Origin: Atopomonas sediminilitoris
Lineage (GTDB): Bacteria > Pseudomonadota > Gammaproteobacteria > Pseudomonadales > Pseudomonadaceae
DNA: 64,000 nt
Assembly: GCF_022601735.1 (NCBI RefSeq)
Contig: NZ_JAKUMM010000006.1
Span: 23,340-87,339, forward strand
Direction of reading: 5' to 3'
Under the pieces are notes generated by a model. That model worked only from the letters and a program-made list of their open reading frames with translations. It did no database searches and was not told the DNA's origin. The position numbers were made by a program, and so were the translations under genes. Shown one piece after another: positions 46,710 through 56,993 of this stretch. Numbering within the stretch: position 1 is the stretch's first letter; every line of letters begins with the position of its first letter.

Positions 46710-46812
46710 GACCTTGCTAACCTGAATAAATAAGCAGAGAAGACGAGGGTTCTCGCCAGTGCGGCAAAACTACCGCATGGCTTGGCTTAGGGCAAACAAC
46801 AGGAGGTTTGAC

Positions 46813-47247
46813 ATGACAGCGTCAGCAACACTGTGGGCCAAACTCGGTTACGCCGGCGTGCTGCCATTACTCATCAGCTGGCTGGCCAGCGCGCTGTTGC
46901 CCAGTCATGCGCTATGGCCGCAGGTCTTTGTGGCTTACAGCGCCATCATTCTGGCTTTTATGGCCGGCAGCGTCTGGACCCAAGCACTCAATAGCCCGCA
47001 AGGTGCGCCGCTGTTATTGCTCAGCAACGCGTTAGCGTTATTAGCCTGGCTGACCTTGCTGCTCGATCAGCCGACCGCCGGCACCGCCTTGTTGGCGCTC
47101 GGCTTTGCCGTACTGTGGTGGGCCGAGCGCCGTGGCAAAGGCTTCAGCCAGCTACCGGCAGGCTACGCCCGCCTGCGCAGCCAACTGAGCAGCGCCGTTA
47201 TCGCGCTCCATCTGTTGCAATTTCCTACACTTTTATTGCTGCACTAA
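46813..47247 (+). CDS. DUF3429 family inner-membrane protein
   Basis: A 144-residue protein with about five membrane helices and the DUF3429 pattern (LGYAGVLPLL at the start, AYSAIILAFMAGSVW in the middle). Function unknown. AGGAGG lies seven bases before ATG 46813, which decides this start over the longer frame from 46759. Confidence 0.85.
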   Translation: MTASATLWAKLGYAGVLPLLISWLASALLPSHALWPQVFVAYSAIILAFMAGSVWTQALNSPQGAPLLLLSNALALLAWLTLLLDQPTAGTALLALGFAVLWWAERRGKGFSQLPAGYARLRSQLSSAVIALHLLQFPTLLLLH

Positions 47248-47333
47248 CAGCGCAGGCCGGCGTGATCTGTGCCAGCATTACGCCAGCCACGTGGTATTGG
47301 ATGTGTGGCCGTTTCTTAGGTAGGTACTGACTT

Positions 47334-50300
47334 TTGTCCAACAAGCCCGCGCTCACTGCGCTGACGTCGACCCGCGATAGTCGCTTTGCGCGACCCTCGC
47401 GCCTTTACATCGCCACCCTCTTACTGACGGTGCTTGCGCTGCTAATCGGCCACTTTATTAGCCAGTACCGCGATATCCGCGAAGAGTTTCGCAGCAACAT
47501 CAGCCAACAAGCCGAGCTGACCGCGCAAACCCTAAGCCAACGGCTGCGCTTACGCGCGCAGTTAGCCGAGCAAATCCTCATCGACAGCTCCGCCGCGCAA
47601 CGCAAAGAACGCCTGCGCAATATTCTGCCGTCTTTTCGCGAATTGGCCGACCCAATGGCGGTCAGCTTTCGACAAAACCTGCCGCCATTGGAGCCAGGCC
47701 AAACGTACCTGTACCGCCAAAGTAACGACCAACAACACACTTGGCTGCAGCTTAACCACCCCGCCAGCAACCAACAGTGGCTGTTATTGCTTGATAGCCG
47801 CACGCTGTTGGAGCACATCCCACACCCTGACGCCGGCGCCGACTGGCTGCTGGCCGATGCTGAAGGCGACGACGCCCTGCTGCGCCCGGGCTTACCCGCC
47901 GCCGTACCACCCCAGCCGCTTAATGCCCAAGAAAGCCAGCTACGTTTAAGCGCCCACACCATCCAAGGCAGCGATTGGCTCGTGCTGAGCCAGCTGGATG
48001 AGCCCAACCTCAAGCAACGGCTGGTGCGCAGCCTGCTCGGTCAAGGCCTGCTGATTGGCACACTCTCCGCGATTTGTTTGTGGCTGCTGTGGACGCTGTT
48101 TCGCGAACAACATTCGCTACAAAACCTTAACCGTGAGGCGCGCCGCAGCCTGCGCCAAGCCGGTGATTTACTCGACAAGCTGGACGAACGCGTACTGGCC
48201 ACCGACCGTGACGGCAACGTGCTGTACCTCAACTTGCCCGCACAACGTTTGCTGCGCCAAGACAGCCAGCAGACCGCGTTAAACCTAGCGCAGTGCCTGC
48301 CAGAGCTAATGCCGCTGCTGCAAGGTAGCCACATGGCCTTTGAGCTGGGCGCCGAACAAGTCCGCCTGCTCGAACAAGGCGAAAGCCGTCTGTTTAGCGT
48401 GACCCGTAATCCGCTGGATAACGACCAGCAAGGCTATGTCTGGCTGCTGCGCGACATCACCGACGAGCAGCAAGCGCTGCGCGGCCTACAAGAAACGCGG
48501 CGCCGCTATCAAGAAATCTTCGAAGGCGTAGGGCAAGCGCTAGCCGTGCTGGACCTCAGCAAAGCGCGACAGTTTTTGCTTGAGCAGGACGTGCGCGAGC
48601 ATGCCGCACTGCTGCAATGGCTCGACAACAACCCCAACCAGCATGACAAGTTACTCAAGCTCATCCGCGTGACCGAAGTGAATCACCTCACCACACGGTT
48701 ACTGGGCGTTCGCTCGCCCCATGAAGCGTGGAAGCTGCTGATCGATCACGGCCCGATGACACACGACAGCGTGCGCACCCAAGTGCTCGCCGCCAGCATT
48801 GGTTTGTTGCCGCAACTAGAGACCGAAGTCACCCTGCGCAACCATCGCGGTCATCCACGCCATTTGTGGCTCACCATGCGCACCCCTGACATGGTGCAAG
48901 ACCTCACCGCCGTCACCGTCAGCCTCAGTGATATCACCGCCCGCAAACGGGTAGAAACCTCGCTGATTGAGCGCGAAAAGTTTTGGTCTGATGTGGTCAA
49001 AGCGGTGCCAGAAACCCTGTACATCCATGACTTCAATGAGCACCGCGTGATTTACACCAATCACGGCTTGGGTTACGCGTTGGGTTATAGCCAAGCGGAA
49101 CTCAAAGCCATGGGACATTTTTATTGGGAAAAAATCCTTCACCCCGATGACATCGAGTACTACAACAAAATCCGCAGCATGCAACGTGTACTCGGCGACA
49201 ATCAGATGATTACCGGCCTTCTACGCTGGCGACGGCATGATGGTAAGTACCTGTGGTATCAAATTCGCGAAAAGGCGTTTTCACGTAAACGCGACGGCAC
49301 CGTGCATCGTCTGATCGGCACCTTGAAAGACGTCACCGATTTGGTGGAAGCCAACGAGCAAATGCGCGCCGACGAGTCACGCTACCGCGCCCTCACGGAG
49401 TCGCTGCGCGAAGTGATCTGGACCACCGATGCCGAATTTAAGGTCGATTACGTCAGCCCCATGGCGGAGCCCTTGCTCGGCGTACTACCTAACCAGCTGA
49501 CCGGCCGCGGCTACCTCAACTTTGTCGCCGATCCGCGCCAACTGATGCCCGCCAACGCAGAATTGCAAAACCTGCGCGAAGCCTTAACCAGCATGAGCCG
49601 GCTATCGGTGCTGCGCGAAAATCATGCCTCGTATCAAATCACCTTGGATTTCCTCCACAGCGCCGGACACAAGGTGCCGCTCGACATCACCGTTAGCCTG
49701 CAGTGGGACGCCAACGGCCGCTTTAAAGGCCTGCTTGGCCTCGCCCGTGATGTGACCGAGCAACGCCGTGCCGAGCGCGAGCTGCGCATGGCCGCCACCG
49801 TGTTTGATCACTCCACGGCAGCGGTGATGGTCACCGACCCCGCCGGCTTTATCGTCAAGGTCAACAACACCTTCACCCAAATCATGGGCTATCACAACGA
49901 CGATCTGGTGGATCAGCGCCCCAACCATCTCACCGCCGATCGGCAAGAAGAAGCCAGCTTAGCCAGCATCCAACAAGAGCTAATGAACCGCGGTCGCTGG
50001 GAAGGCGAACTGTGGCTTAAACGCAACAACGGCGAGGCATTCCCAGCGTGGGTGGGCGTCACCGGGGTGGATGATGCCGAAGGCGACTTGGTCAGCTTTG
50101 TCTGCTTCTTTGTCGATATCAGCGAACGCAAAGCCAGCGAACAGCGCATTCACCGTTTAGCCTATTACGACCCCCTCACCAGCCTGCCCAACCGCAGCCT
50201 GTTCCAAGACCGCCTGCACGCGGCCCTGCAGCACGCGGGGCGGCACAACGAGTGGGTGGCGTTGATGTTCCTCGATCTGGACCGCTTTAAGCCAATCAAT

Positions 50301-51473
50301 GACTCACTCGGGCATGCGGCCGGCGACCGCCTGCTTAAAGAAGTGGCCGAGCGTTTGAGCCACTGCGCCGATGTGGAATACACCGTGGCGCGCATGGGCG
50401 GCGATGAGTTCACCATCTTGCTCAGCGGCCCGACCCAGCGCGACGAAGCGCTCAATCAAACCATGCACTTGGCAGAAAGCGTGCTGGCACAGCTGACGCA
50501 GCCATTCCGCCTTGAGCGGCGCGACTTTTTTGTCACCGGCAGCATCGGTATTGCCCTGTTCCCGCAAGACGGCGCTGAGGCCAATCAGCTGATGAAAAAC
50601 GCTGACACGGCGATGTACCACGCCAAGGAAATGGGCCGTAACAACTTCCAGTTTTACCAAGCGGACATGAACGCCCGCGCCCTTGAGCGCCTTGAGCTAG
50701 AAAGCGACTTGCGGCATGCCGTTGAGCAGCACGAATTTGAGCTGTTCTATCAACCGCAGTTCGCCCGTGATGGCCAAAGCTTGGTCGGTGCCGAAGCGCT
50801 GATCCGCTGGCGCCACCCCACGCGCGGGCTGATCTCGCCGGCGATGTTTATTCCCGTACTGGAAGAGTTGGGCCTGATCATTCAGGTCGGTGAGTGGTCA
50901 CTGCAACAGGCGTGCAACCAAGTGCTGGCGTGGGACGCCGCCGGTTTGGTACTGCCCAAGGTCTCGGTCAACTTATCCGCGCGCCAGTTTGAAGACCACA
51001 GCCTCGGCAGCCGCGTGGCCAACGCCCTAGCCGCTAGCGGCCTGCCCGCCAAGCGTTTGGAGCTGGAGCTGACCGAGTCGATCTTGATGCACAACGTTGA
51101 AGACACCCTGCCGCTGATCGACAGCTTTAAGCGCTTAGGCCTAACACTGGCGATTGACGACTTTGGTACCGGCTATTCGTCGTTGAGTTACCTCAAGCAG
51201 CTGCCGATTGACCTGCTGAAAATTGACCGCAGCTTTGTCGATGGCTTGCCCGACGGCCAGCAAGACACGCAAATCGCCCGCGCCATCATCGCCATGGCGC
51301 ATAGCCTGAACATGCAAGTGATCGCCGAAGGGGTCGAGACAGCAGAGCAGCTGCAGTTCCTACAGGAACACGGCTGCGATGAGTTCCAAGGCTATTTGTT
51401 GGGCAAACCCATGCCGGCGGAAGAGTTTTTGATGCGCTGCAAAAGCCGCAGCATCCACCAGCACAGCCAATAA
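47334..51473 (+). CDS. morA: Membrane-anchored PAS-GGDEF-EAL c-di-GMP regulator, MorA-like
   Basis: A 1379-residue inner-membrane protein. Two helices (about 28-46 and 232-253) bound a periplasmic region. Several PAS domains follow (about 270-380, 385-540, 550-680, 685-810 and 815-930), each ending in a segment like RDITDEQ, SDITARK or VDISERK. Then comes GGDEF (about 945-1110, intact GGDEF, no RxxD I-site) and EAL (about 1115-1375, with AEALIRW and DDFGTGYSS). Length and plan match Pseudomonas MorA, which controls flagellar timing. The start is TTG 47334; no in-frame ATG occurs before the first helix. Confidence 0.82.
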   Translation: MSNKPALTALTSTRDSRFARPSRLYIATLLLTVLALLIGHFISQYRDIREEFRSNISQQAELTAQTLSQRLRLRAQLAEQILIDSSAAQRKERLRNILPSFRELADPMAVSFRQNLPPLEPGQTYLYRQSNDQQHTWLQLNHPASNQQWLLLLDSRTLLEHIPHPDAGADWLLADAEGDDALLRPGLPAAVPPQPLNAQESQLRLSAHTIQGSDWLVLSQLDEPNLKQRLVRSLLGQGLLIGTLSAICLWLLWTLFREQHSLQNLNREARRSLRQAGDLLDKLDERVLATDRDGNVLYLNLPAQRLLRQDSQQTALNLAQCLPELMPLLQGSHMAFELGAEQVRLLEQGESRLFSVTRNPLDNDQQGYVWLLRDITDEQQALRGLQETRRRYQEIFEGVGQALAVLDLSKARQFLLEQDVREHAALLQWLDNNPNQHDKLLKLIRVTEVNHLTTRLLGVRSPHEAWKLLIDHGPMTHDSVRTQVLAASIGLLPQLETEVTLRNHRGHPRHLWLTMRTPDMVQDLTAVTVSLSDITARKRVETSLIEREKFWSDVVKAVPETLYIHDFNEHRVIYTNHGLGYALGYSQAELKAMGHFYWEKILHPDDIEYYNKIRSMQRVLGDNQMITGLLRWRRHDGKYLWYQIREKAFSRKRDGTVHRLIGTLKDVTDLVEANEQMRADESRYRALTESLREVIWTTDAEFKVDYVSPMAEPLLGVLPNQLTGRGYLNFVADPRQLMPANAELQNLREALTSMSRLSVLRENHASYQITLDFLHSAGHKVPLDITVSLQWDANGRFKGLLGLARDVTEQRRAERELRMAATVFDHSTAAVMVTDPAGFIVKVNNTFTQIMGYHNDDLVDQRPNHLTADRQEEASLASIQQELMNRGRWEGELWLKRNNGEAFPAWVGVTGVDDAEGDLVSFVCFFVDISERKASEQRIHRLAYYDPLTSLPNRSLFQDRLHAALQHAGRHNEWVALMFLDLDRFKPINDSLGHAAGDRLLKEVAERLSHCADVEYTVARMGGDEFTILLSGPTQRDEALNQTMHLAESVLAQLTQPFRLERRDFFVTGSIGIALFPQDGAEANQLMKNADTAMYHAKEMGRNNFQFYQADMNARALERLELESDLRHAVEQHEFELFYQPQFARDGQSLVGAEALIRWRHPTRGLISPAMFIPVLEELGLIIQVGEWSLQQACNQVLAWDAAGLVLPKVSVNLSARQFEDHSLGSRVANALAASGLPAKRLELELTESILMHNVEDTLPLIDSFKRLGLTLAIDDFGTGYSSLSYLKQLPIDLLKIDRSFVDGLPDGQQDTQIARAIIAMAHSLNMQVIAEGVETAEQLQFLQEHGCDEFQGYLLGKPMPAEEFLMRCKSRSIHQHSQ

Positions 51474-51487
51474 CTCGTCACCGTAGA

Positions 51488-51527
51488 AGACCAGCCTGTG
51501 CCGCAAAAGCGCGGGCTGGTCTCTCTT
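51488..51527. terminator. Terminator between MorA-like gene and dehalogenase
   Basis: AGACCAGCC (51488-51496) pairs with GGCTGGTCT (51514-51522), followed by CTCTTT, between converging genes. Confidence 0.8.
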
Positions 51528-51533
51528 TCAGCC

Positions 51534-52436
51534 TTAAGCCTGCATCCACGCCAGCATGCGCTCGGCCAACGCTTCGCCAACATCTTCTTGCAGAAAATGC
51601 CCGCCGCCGACCATTTCATGGTGTGGCTGATTGGCCGTGCCCGGCACCAGTTTATGGAACACCTTATCGGCCCCTTTGGTGATCGGATCTTGATCGCTAA
51701 ATAAGGTCAGCCACGGCTTTTGCCACTGACTAAGCACTTCCCAAGCTGCACGATTGGCCGGTGCTTCTGGATTATCCGGCGACACCGGCACCAACGCGGG
51801 GAAAATTCGCGCCCCCGCTTTGAACGACTCATCCGGATACGGCGCATCGTAGGCGGCCACTTCTTCGGGGCTGAGTTTGCGCACCGTGGCGCGCTGGATG
51901 ATTTGCCCTGTGGGGAACACCGGCACCGTTTGTGAGAACTGCTTCCACGCATCAAACGCAGGGCCGCCGGGGCGATCGCCGGTTGGCAAGAAGGTATTGG
52001 CGGTGACCACCCGCGCAAAGCGCTCCGGGAATGCCGCCACTAAGCGCAAGCCAATCAAGCCGCCCCAGTCCTGACAAAACAGGGTGATGTCGTTTAGATC
52101 CGCCGCGTTAAACCACAAGCTCATCCATTCCACGTGCTTGGCATAGGTGTAATCGCTGGTGGCGGCAGGCTTATCAGAGCGGCCAAAACCGACTAAGTCC
52201 GGCGCTACCACGCGGCAACCGTCGGCGAGCAGGCGGGCGATCATAAAGCGGTATAAAAACGACCACGACGGCTCGCCGTGCATCAGCAATACGCAAGGGC
52301 CATCCTCAGGCCCCGCCTCAATGCTGGCGATGCGCAAGGTGTCACCGTGACTGTCGGTCACTTCTCGGTAGGTCGGCTGCCAGGGGAAGTCCGGCAGGTT
52401 GGCAAAACAGTCATCAGGGGTGCGTAAAATCTGCAT
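51534..52436 (-). CDS. Haloalkane dehalogenase (DhlA-like alpha/beta hydrolase)
   Basis: Expected to hydrolyse haloalkanes to alcohols. The 300-residue protein has HGEPSWSFLYR (oxyanion hole with Glu next to the family's usual position), nucleophile Asp123 with halide-binding Trp124 in CQDWGG, and the catalytic His in GGGHFLQED. These spacings match DhlA (Asp124/Trp125). ATG 52436 has GAGG six bases upstream and is preferred over 52496. Real substrates are unknown; related epoxide hydrolases share the fold, but the Trp after the nucleophile supports dehalogenase. Confidence 0.87.
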   Translation of the reverse strand: MQILRTPDDCFANLPDFPWQPTYREVTDSHGDTLRIASIEAGPEDGPCVLLMHGEPSWSFLYRFMIARLLADGCRVVAPDLVGFGRSDKPAATSDYTYAKHVEWMSLWFNAADLNDITLFCQDWGGLIGLRLVAAFPERFARVVTANTFLPTGDRPGGPAFDAWKQFSQTVPVFPTGQIIQRATVRKLSPEEVAAYDAPYPDESFKAGARIFPALVPVSPDNPEAPANRAAWEVLSQWQKPWLTLFSDQDPITKGADKVFHKLVPGTANQPHHEMVGGGHFLQEDVGEALAERMLAWMQA

Positions 52437-52573
52437 CAGCGGCCTCGTCGGTGTTGTTGTTGGGCGCAAAGCGAACAGGCAGTATAGGCACCCCAAAAGT
52501 CAGGCCAGCTAAGATTGATCCTCGTGATAGCGTAGGCAACGGCTTATCAATCCCAACCTTAGAGAGGTCGCGC

Positions 52574-55117
52574 ATGCGTCGCTTGCTCCCCCGCCTTCGT
52601 GTCTTACTGCTCAGCAGTGTTGCCGCTAGCACCTTGCTGCTGGCCGGCTGCCAGAGCTGGCTGGCGGATGGCTCCAGCGTGCACCCCACGCGCGGCAACG
52701 TAAAACTCAAAGGCTTGGCCGATAACGTCTGGGTGCGGCGCAATGCCCTCGGCATGCCGCTGATTGAGTCACGCAACTTCCATGATGCGCTGTTCACCTT
52801 GGGTTATATCCACGCCGCCGACCGTTTGAGTCAGATGATCGGCATGCGCTTAGTTGCCGAAGGCCGCTTGGCGGAGATGGTCGGGCCGGCCGCGCTAGAG
52901 CTGGATCAGTTCATGCGCGCCTTGCAGCTGCGCGAACAGGCGCGCGCACTGTACAAACATGCCTCGCCGCGCATCCAGCAGTTTTTTGAGGTCTACGCCC
53001 GCGGTGTCAATGCGTACATCTACCGCTATCAAGACCGCTTACCGGCGGACTTGAAACTCGCCGGCCACCACCCCGCGTACTGGCAACCTGAAGACTCTGC
53101 CCTGTTGTTCGCCTTGGTCAATCAAGCCCTTGCCGCCAACCTGCCGGAAGAAATCGCCAGCCTCGCCTTGGCGCAAAAAGTCGGGGCCGACAAACTGGCC
53201 TGGCTGACCCCCATCTACCCCGATGAAGACCTGCCTTTCGCCGAGGCCGACAAGCTTAAAGGGCTCGACTTAAGCGCCAGCGCTGACGACATCCAGCGGC
53301 TGACCAGCAGCCTCAAACCACTGCAACAACTGGCTAACATGGGCGTCGCTGCATCAAACAACTGGGCCGTGATGCCCAGCCACAGCCAAGGCGGCAAGGC
53401 CATGCTGGCCAATGACACGCACCTGCCGCTGGCCATGCCATCGCTGTGGAACTACGTGCACATTCGCTCGCCCAAATACCAAGCCGCTGGGGTGAGCTTG
53501 GCCGGCATTCCCGCGATTGTTGCTGGTTTCAACGGCAAGCTGGCGTGGGGGATGACCATGGTCATGGGCGATAACCAAGACCTGTTCCTTGAGCAGCTCA
53601 AAACCGTCAATGGTCGCCTGCACTATCGCCGCGGCGAGCGCTGGTTACCCGCACGCGAACGGCGCGAAACCTTCTTTATCAAAGGTGAGCGGCCGCAGCG
53701 TTTAACCTTTCACCACACCGACCACGGCCCGCTGCTAAACCCCGCCCTCGGCGAGCATAAGCACATGCTGCAGCCTAACGCGCTAAGCACACGCTACGGT
53801 TTAGCCCTCAAAAGCGCGGCGGCAGACGCCAGCGCACAAACCGAAGACCGCACCTTGGATGCGTTCTTTGAGCTCAGCCGCGCTCAATCAGTCGATCAGG
53901 CCGCCGAGCATGTGCGTGACATCCGTGGCATGGCGCTGAACCTCTTGTATGCCGATGCCGACAACATCGCTTGGCAAGTCACCGGCCGCTATCCGTATCG
54001 CAAAGCCGGTCGCGGCTTGATTCCCTCGCCCGCGTGGCAAGGCGACTACGACTGGGAAGGCTACGCCGACAGCATGCTGCACCCCTACGAGCAAAACCCC
54101 AGCCAAGGCTGGCTGGGCACCGCCAACCACCGCAGCGTACCGCCCGGTTATGGCGTGCAGCTGTCGGCCTCGTGGTACTACCCTGAGCGCGCCGAACGCA
54201 TCGCCGAGCTGTTAAACGCCAAGCGCAGCCACAACAGCGCAAGCTTTAAGGCCATGCACTACGACCAAAAAAGCTTGTTTGTCGCCAAGCTGCAAAGCCA
54301 ATGGGCAGACTCGTTGTTTGCCCCGCGCTTGCAACAAGCGATTCAAGCCCTGCCCGCCGCGCAACGTGCCGCCGCCGAACAGAGTCTGGCTCGGCTGTCG
54401 CGTTTTGATGGCCAGCTCCGCGCAGAATCTGCCGATGCCGCGCTATGGGGGGCGTTCTTACAGCAAGCCGCCGAGGCTATTTTCCTCGATGAACTAGGCC
54501 CTAAAGACAGCAGCAGCTGGCAGGCCTTTGTCACCAGCAATGATGTGTCGTACTCCGCCGTGGCCGATCACTTACTAGGCCGTGAAGACTCGCCATTCTG
54601 GAACGACACGCGCAGCGCCACGACTGAAGACAAGCCCGCCATCCTCGCGCGCAGCTTGGCGCAGGCTTGGCAATGGATGCAGCAGACCCAAGGCCAGCAG
54701 CCAAGTCGCTGGCAATGGGGGCAGCTGCACACGTATCACTGGCAAACCGATGCCAGCTTGCTCGCACCGCACATGTCCGCGCTGGAACAAACCGGCATTA
54801 AGGCCCTGCAAGGCTTGTTTGATCGTGGCCCCTACCCTGCAGGCGGCGACCACACCACGCTCAACGTGTCGGCATGGCACTGGGGTGACAACTTCAATAC
54901 GTGGCTGATACCGGCCATGCGCTTGATTGTCGACTTCAACCAAGAGGAACCCATGCAAGCGCTTAACAGCAGCGGTCAATCGGGTGACCCCGCCAGCCCG
55001 CACTACGACGACGGCATCAAGGCTTGGCAGCAAGGCCAGTATCAAAGCTTCCCGTTCCAGAGTCGTAATCTGGACAAAACCTACGGCACCGAACGCTTGC
55101 TGTTATTGCCGGAATGA
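52574..55117 (+). CDS. quiP: Penicillin-acylase family protein, QuiP-like acyl-homoserine lactone acylase
   Basis: An Ntn-hydrolase of 847 residues, exactly the length of P. aeruginosa QuiP and similar along its length, which cuts the acyl chain from long-chain acyl-homoserine lactones. A lipoprotein signal (LLLAGCQSW, Cys near residue 31) puts it in the periplasm. Autoprocessing should expose Ser261 in GVAASNNWAV. The TAGN-like DNT/NQD and HTTL stretches are family features. AGAGAGG precedes ATG 52574. It is divergent from the dehalogenase. Confidence 0.88.
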   Translation: MRRLLPRLRVLLLSSVAASTLLLAGCQSWLADGSSVHPTRGNVKLKGLADNVWVRRNALGMPLIESRNFHDALFTLGYIHAADRLSQMIGMRLVAEGRLAEMVGPAALELDQFMRALQLREQARALYKHASPRIQQFFEVYARGVNAYIYRYQDRLPADLKLAGHHPAYWQPEDSALLFALVNQALAANLPEEIASLALAQKVGADKLAWLTPIYPDEDLPFAEADKLKGLDLSASADDIQRLTSSLKPLQQLANMGVAASNNWAVMPSHSQGGKAMLANDTHLPLAMPSLWNYVHIRSPKYQAAGVSLAGIPAIVAGFNGKLAWGMTMVMGDNQDLFLEQLKTVNGRLHYRRGERWLPARERRETFFIKGERPQRLTFHHTDHGPLLNPALGEHKHMLQPNALSTRYGLALKSAAADASAQTEDRTLDAFFELSRAQSVDQAAEHVRDIRGMALNLLYADADNIAWQVTGRYPYRKAGRGLIPSPAWQGDYDWEGYADSMLHPYEQNPSQGWLGTANHRSVPPGYGVQLSASWYYPERAERIAELLNAKRSHNSASFKAMHYDQKSLFVAKLQSQWADSLFAPRLQQAIQALPAAQRAAAEQSLARLSRFDGQLRAESADAALWGAFLQQAAEAIFLDELGPKDSSSWQAFVTSNDVSYSAVADHLLGREDSPFWNDTRSATTEDKPAILARSLAQAWQWMQQTQGQQPSRWQWGQLHTYHWQTDASLLAPHMSALEQTGIKALQGLFDRGPYPAGGDHTTLNVSAWHWGDNFNTWLIPAMRLIVDFNQEEPMQALNSSGQSGDPASPHYDDGIKAWQQGQYQSFPFQSRNLDKTYGTERLLLLPE

Positions 55118-55232
55118 GGATTGAGCCAAACAACAACATGACCGTTCGTCGGGCGTGAACAAGTTTTCTTCCACTGCGCTGAACTATTGCCAACCCAGCG
55201 CAGTCATACCCTACGACTACTCCATTTGATCT

Positions 55233-55262
55233 GGGCGCCCTTCGCAAAGGCGCCTTTCTTTT
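55233..55262 (+). terminator. Terminator of the QuiP-like gene
   Basis: GGCGCC arms (55234-55239 and 55249-55254) are followed by TTTCTTTT, about 115 nt after the stop codon. Confidence 0.7.
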
Positions 55263-55334
55263 GTCTGCAATTTGAGCACAGCAGCTTTAGCCCCAGCAGC
55301 TAAACTGAGTAAAAGAGCCCGCCGCGAGTAGTAC

Positions 55335-56984
55335 ATGGCCTACACCCCGTCTTGGTTTAATCGCGCCGTCAGTGCTGCCCACCGCTTCAGCCAATGGCTG
55401 ACCGAGGCACCGCGCTTGGCGGCGTTTTGCCTGATGTGGCTACCCTTTGTGCTGGTGTTTGCCCTAGCCCGCCAAGGCATTAATTACTACCACGACAGCG
55501 AAGCCAAGCGCCTGATTCAAATAGAACATGCTGCCATCCAGCATGATGCCGAAACCACCGCACTCGGGCTGGCCCGCACCTATCACCTGCTCAACGACCT
55601 ACCCGAAGCCTTGGCCTACAGCCAAGACGTGCGCGAGCTTTTGCTTAACCCCGCGCAAGCGCAACACACCAGCCAATGGTTAAAACTTCTCGCCAAGCGC
55701 AGCGAGCCAGACCTCATTTGGGTGCTCAACCGGCAGGGCGTGGCGGTGGCCAGCAGCAATTATGACAAGCCCACCAGCTTGGTGGGCACCGATTACAGCG
55801 ACCGCAACTATTTCAAAGAGGCCATCGCCAACGAACAAGGCCGCCAGTTTGCAGTTGGCCGACGCACCAACACCCCTGGTTTATATTTCTCTTCGTTGGT
55901 CTTTGGCCCCGACCAACAGCCGCTTGGCGTGGTCGCCACACGCTTAAGCAGCCAGCAACTGCAGCGCCTAATGAATGGCGTCAATGGCTTTATTACTGAT
56001 GAATTAGGTGTGGTCATCATCGCCAGCGACCCCAGCCTGATGTACTTGAGCCTGCCCAACGCCAGCGCCAACAACACGCCCGATAGCCAATTATTAGGGC
56101 GCTACAAGCGCAGCCGTTTTAACCCACTGCCCTTTCGCCCACTGCACGCCATGGGCTTTGATTTATGGCAACGCAGCGATCGCCCGGGCGAACTGCTGCT
56201 GTGGGTACAGCAAACAGATCCTTATACCGGCATGACCGTTCACGTGCTCTCTACGACGCCCACCGTCGAACGCCTCCACGAAGGGCTCGAGCGCCTGCAC
56301 TGGTGGAACATTCCGCTATCGCTGTTACTGGCTTGGGCCTTGGCCACGTCCTTGGTGTATCGCTTAAAAACCCTACATCAAGCGGAAAACCTAAAAATCT
56401 CCAACCAAGCACTGGAGCGCCTTAACCAAGAGCTGCTGGATCAAGCCAGCCGTGATTACCTCACTGGCATTCCCAATCGTCGCCGCTTTAGCCTGACCTT
56501 GCCGCGCGAAATCGAACGTAGCCGGCGCTACTCACGGCCGCTGTGCTTGGCCATCATGGACCTTGACCACTTCAAGCAACTCAATGACACCTACGGCCAC
56601 GCCGCTGGAGATGCAGCGCTGCGCCATAGCACAGCCCTGATCAACGACGCCTTACGCCAAAGTGATTTACTCGCCCGTTTAGGCGGTGAAGAGTTTGGCC
56701 TGATTCTGCCGGAAACCTCGCTCACCGGCGCCGAGCAGTTTGTTGAGCGCCTGCGCATCAAGCTCGATCACAGCAAGCTGAGCTTTGAAGGCAAAACCAT
56801 CCACATCAGCATGAGCATCGGCTTGGCGCAGCTGGATGAGCGTGACCAGCACGCCGACAGCCTATTCAGCCGCGCCGATCAAGCCCTGTACCGCGCCAAA
56901 CAGCAAGGCCGCAACCGCACGGCTTTGGCCAACACCCAGGATCACAACGCAGAAAATCCCGCGCAAAAAAAACCGGCGCCCTAA
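55335..56984 (+). CDS. Membrane diguanylate cyclase with periplasmic dCache-like sensor
   Basis: A 549-residue protein: membrane helix (about 28-48), periplasmic sensor (about 50-320) with the dCache-type stretch VGTDYSDRNYFKEAIAN, second helix (about 323-345), coiled coil, then GGDEF (about 375-530). The active site is GGEEF, and the I-site RQSD lies five residues before it, so feedback-inhibited c-di-GMP synthesis is expected. The last codons and stop overlap the hairpin that ends dcd. The ligand is unknown. No strong ribosome site before ATG 55335. Confidence 0.9.
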   Translation: MAYTPSWFNRAVSAAHRFSQWLTEAPRLAAFCLMWLPFVLVFALARQGINYYHDSEAKRLIQIEHAAIQHDAETTALGLARTYHLLNDLPEALAYSQDVRELLLNPAQAQHTSQWLKLLAKRSEPDLIWVLNRQGVAVASSNYDKPTSLVGTDYSDRNYFKEAIANEQGRQFAVGRRTNTPGLYFSSLVFGPDQQPLGVVATRLSSQQLQRLMNGVNGFITDELGVVIIASDPSLMYLSLPNASANNTPDSQLLGRYKRSRFNPLPFRPLHAMGFDLWQRSDRPGELLLWVQQTDPYTGMTVHVLSTTPTVERLHEGLERLHWWNIPLSLLLAWALATSLVYRLKTLHQAENLKISNQALERLNQELLDQASRDYLTGIPNRRRFSLTLPREIERSRRYSRPLCLAIMDLDHFKQLNDTYGHAAGDAALRHSTALINDALRQSDLLARLGGEEFGLILPETSLTGAEQFVERLRIKLDHSKLSFEGKTIHISMSIGLAQLDERDQHADSLFSRADQALYRAKQQGRNRTALANTQDHNAENPAQKKPAP

Positions 56985-56993
56985 GCGCCGGTT
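56962..56993 (-). terminator. Terminator of dcd, embedded in the facing GGDEF gene's 3' end
   Basis: AACCGGCGC / GCGCCGGTT (56971-56979 with 56985-56993) is followed on the minus strand by eight T (56972-56965). The stem spans the GGDEF gene's stop codon. Confidence 0.88.
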
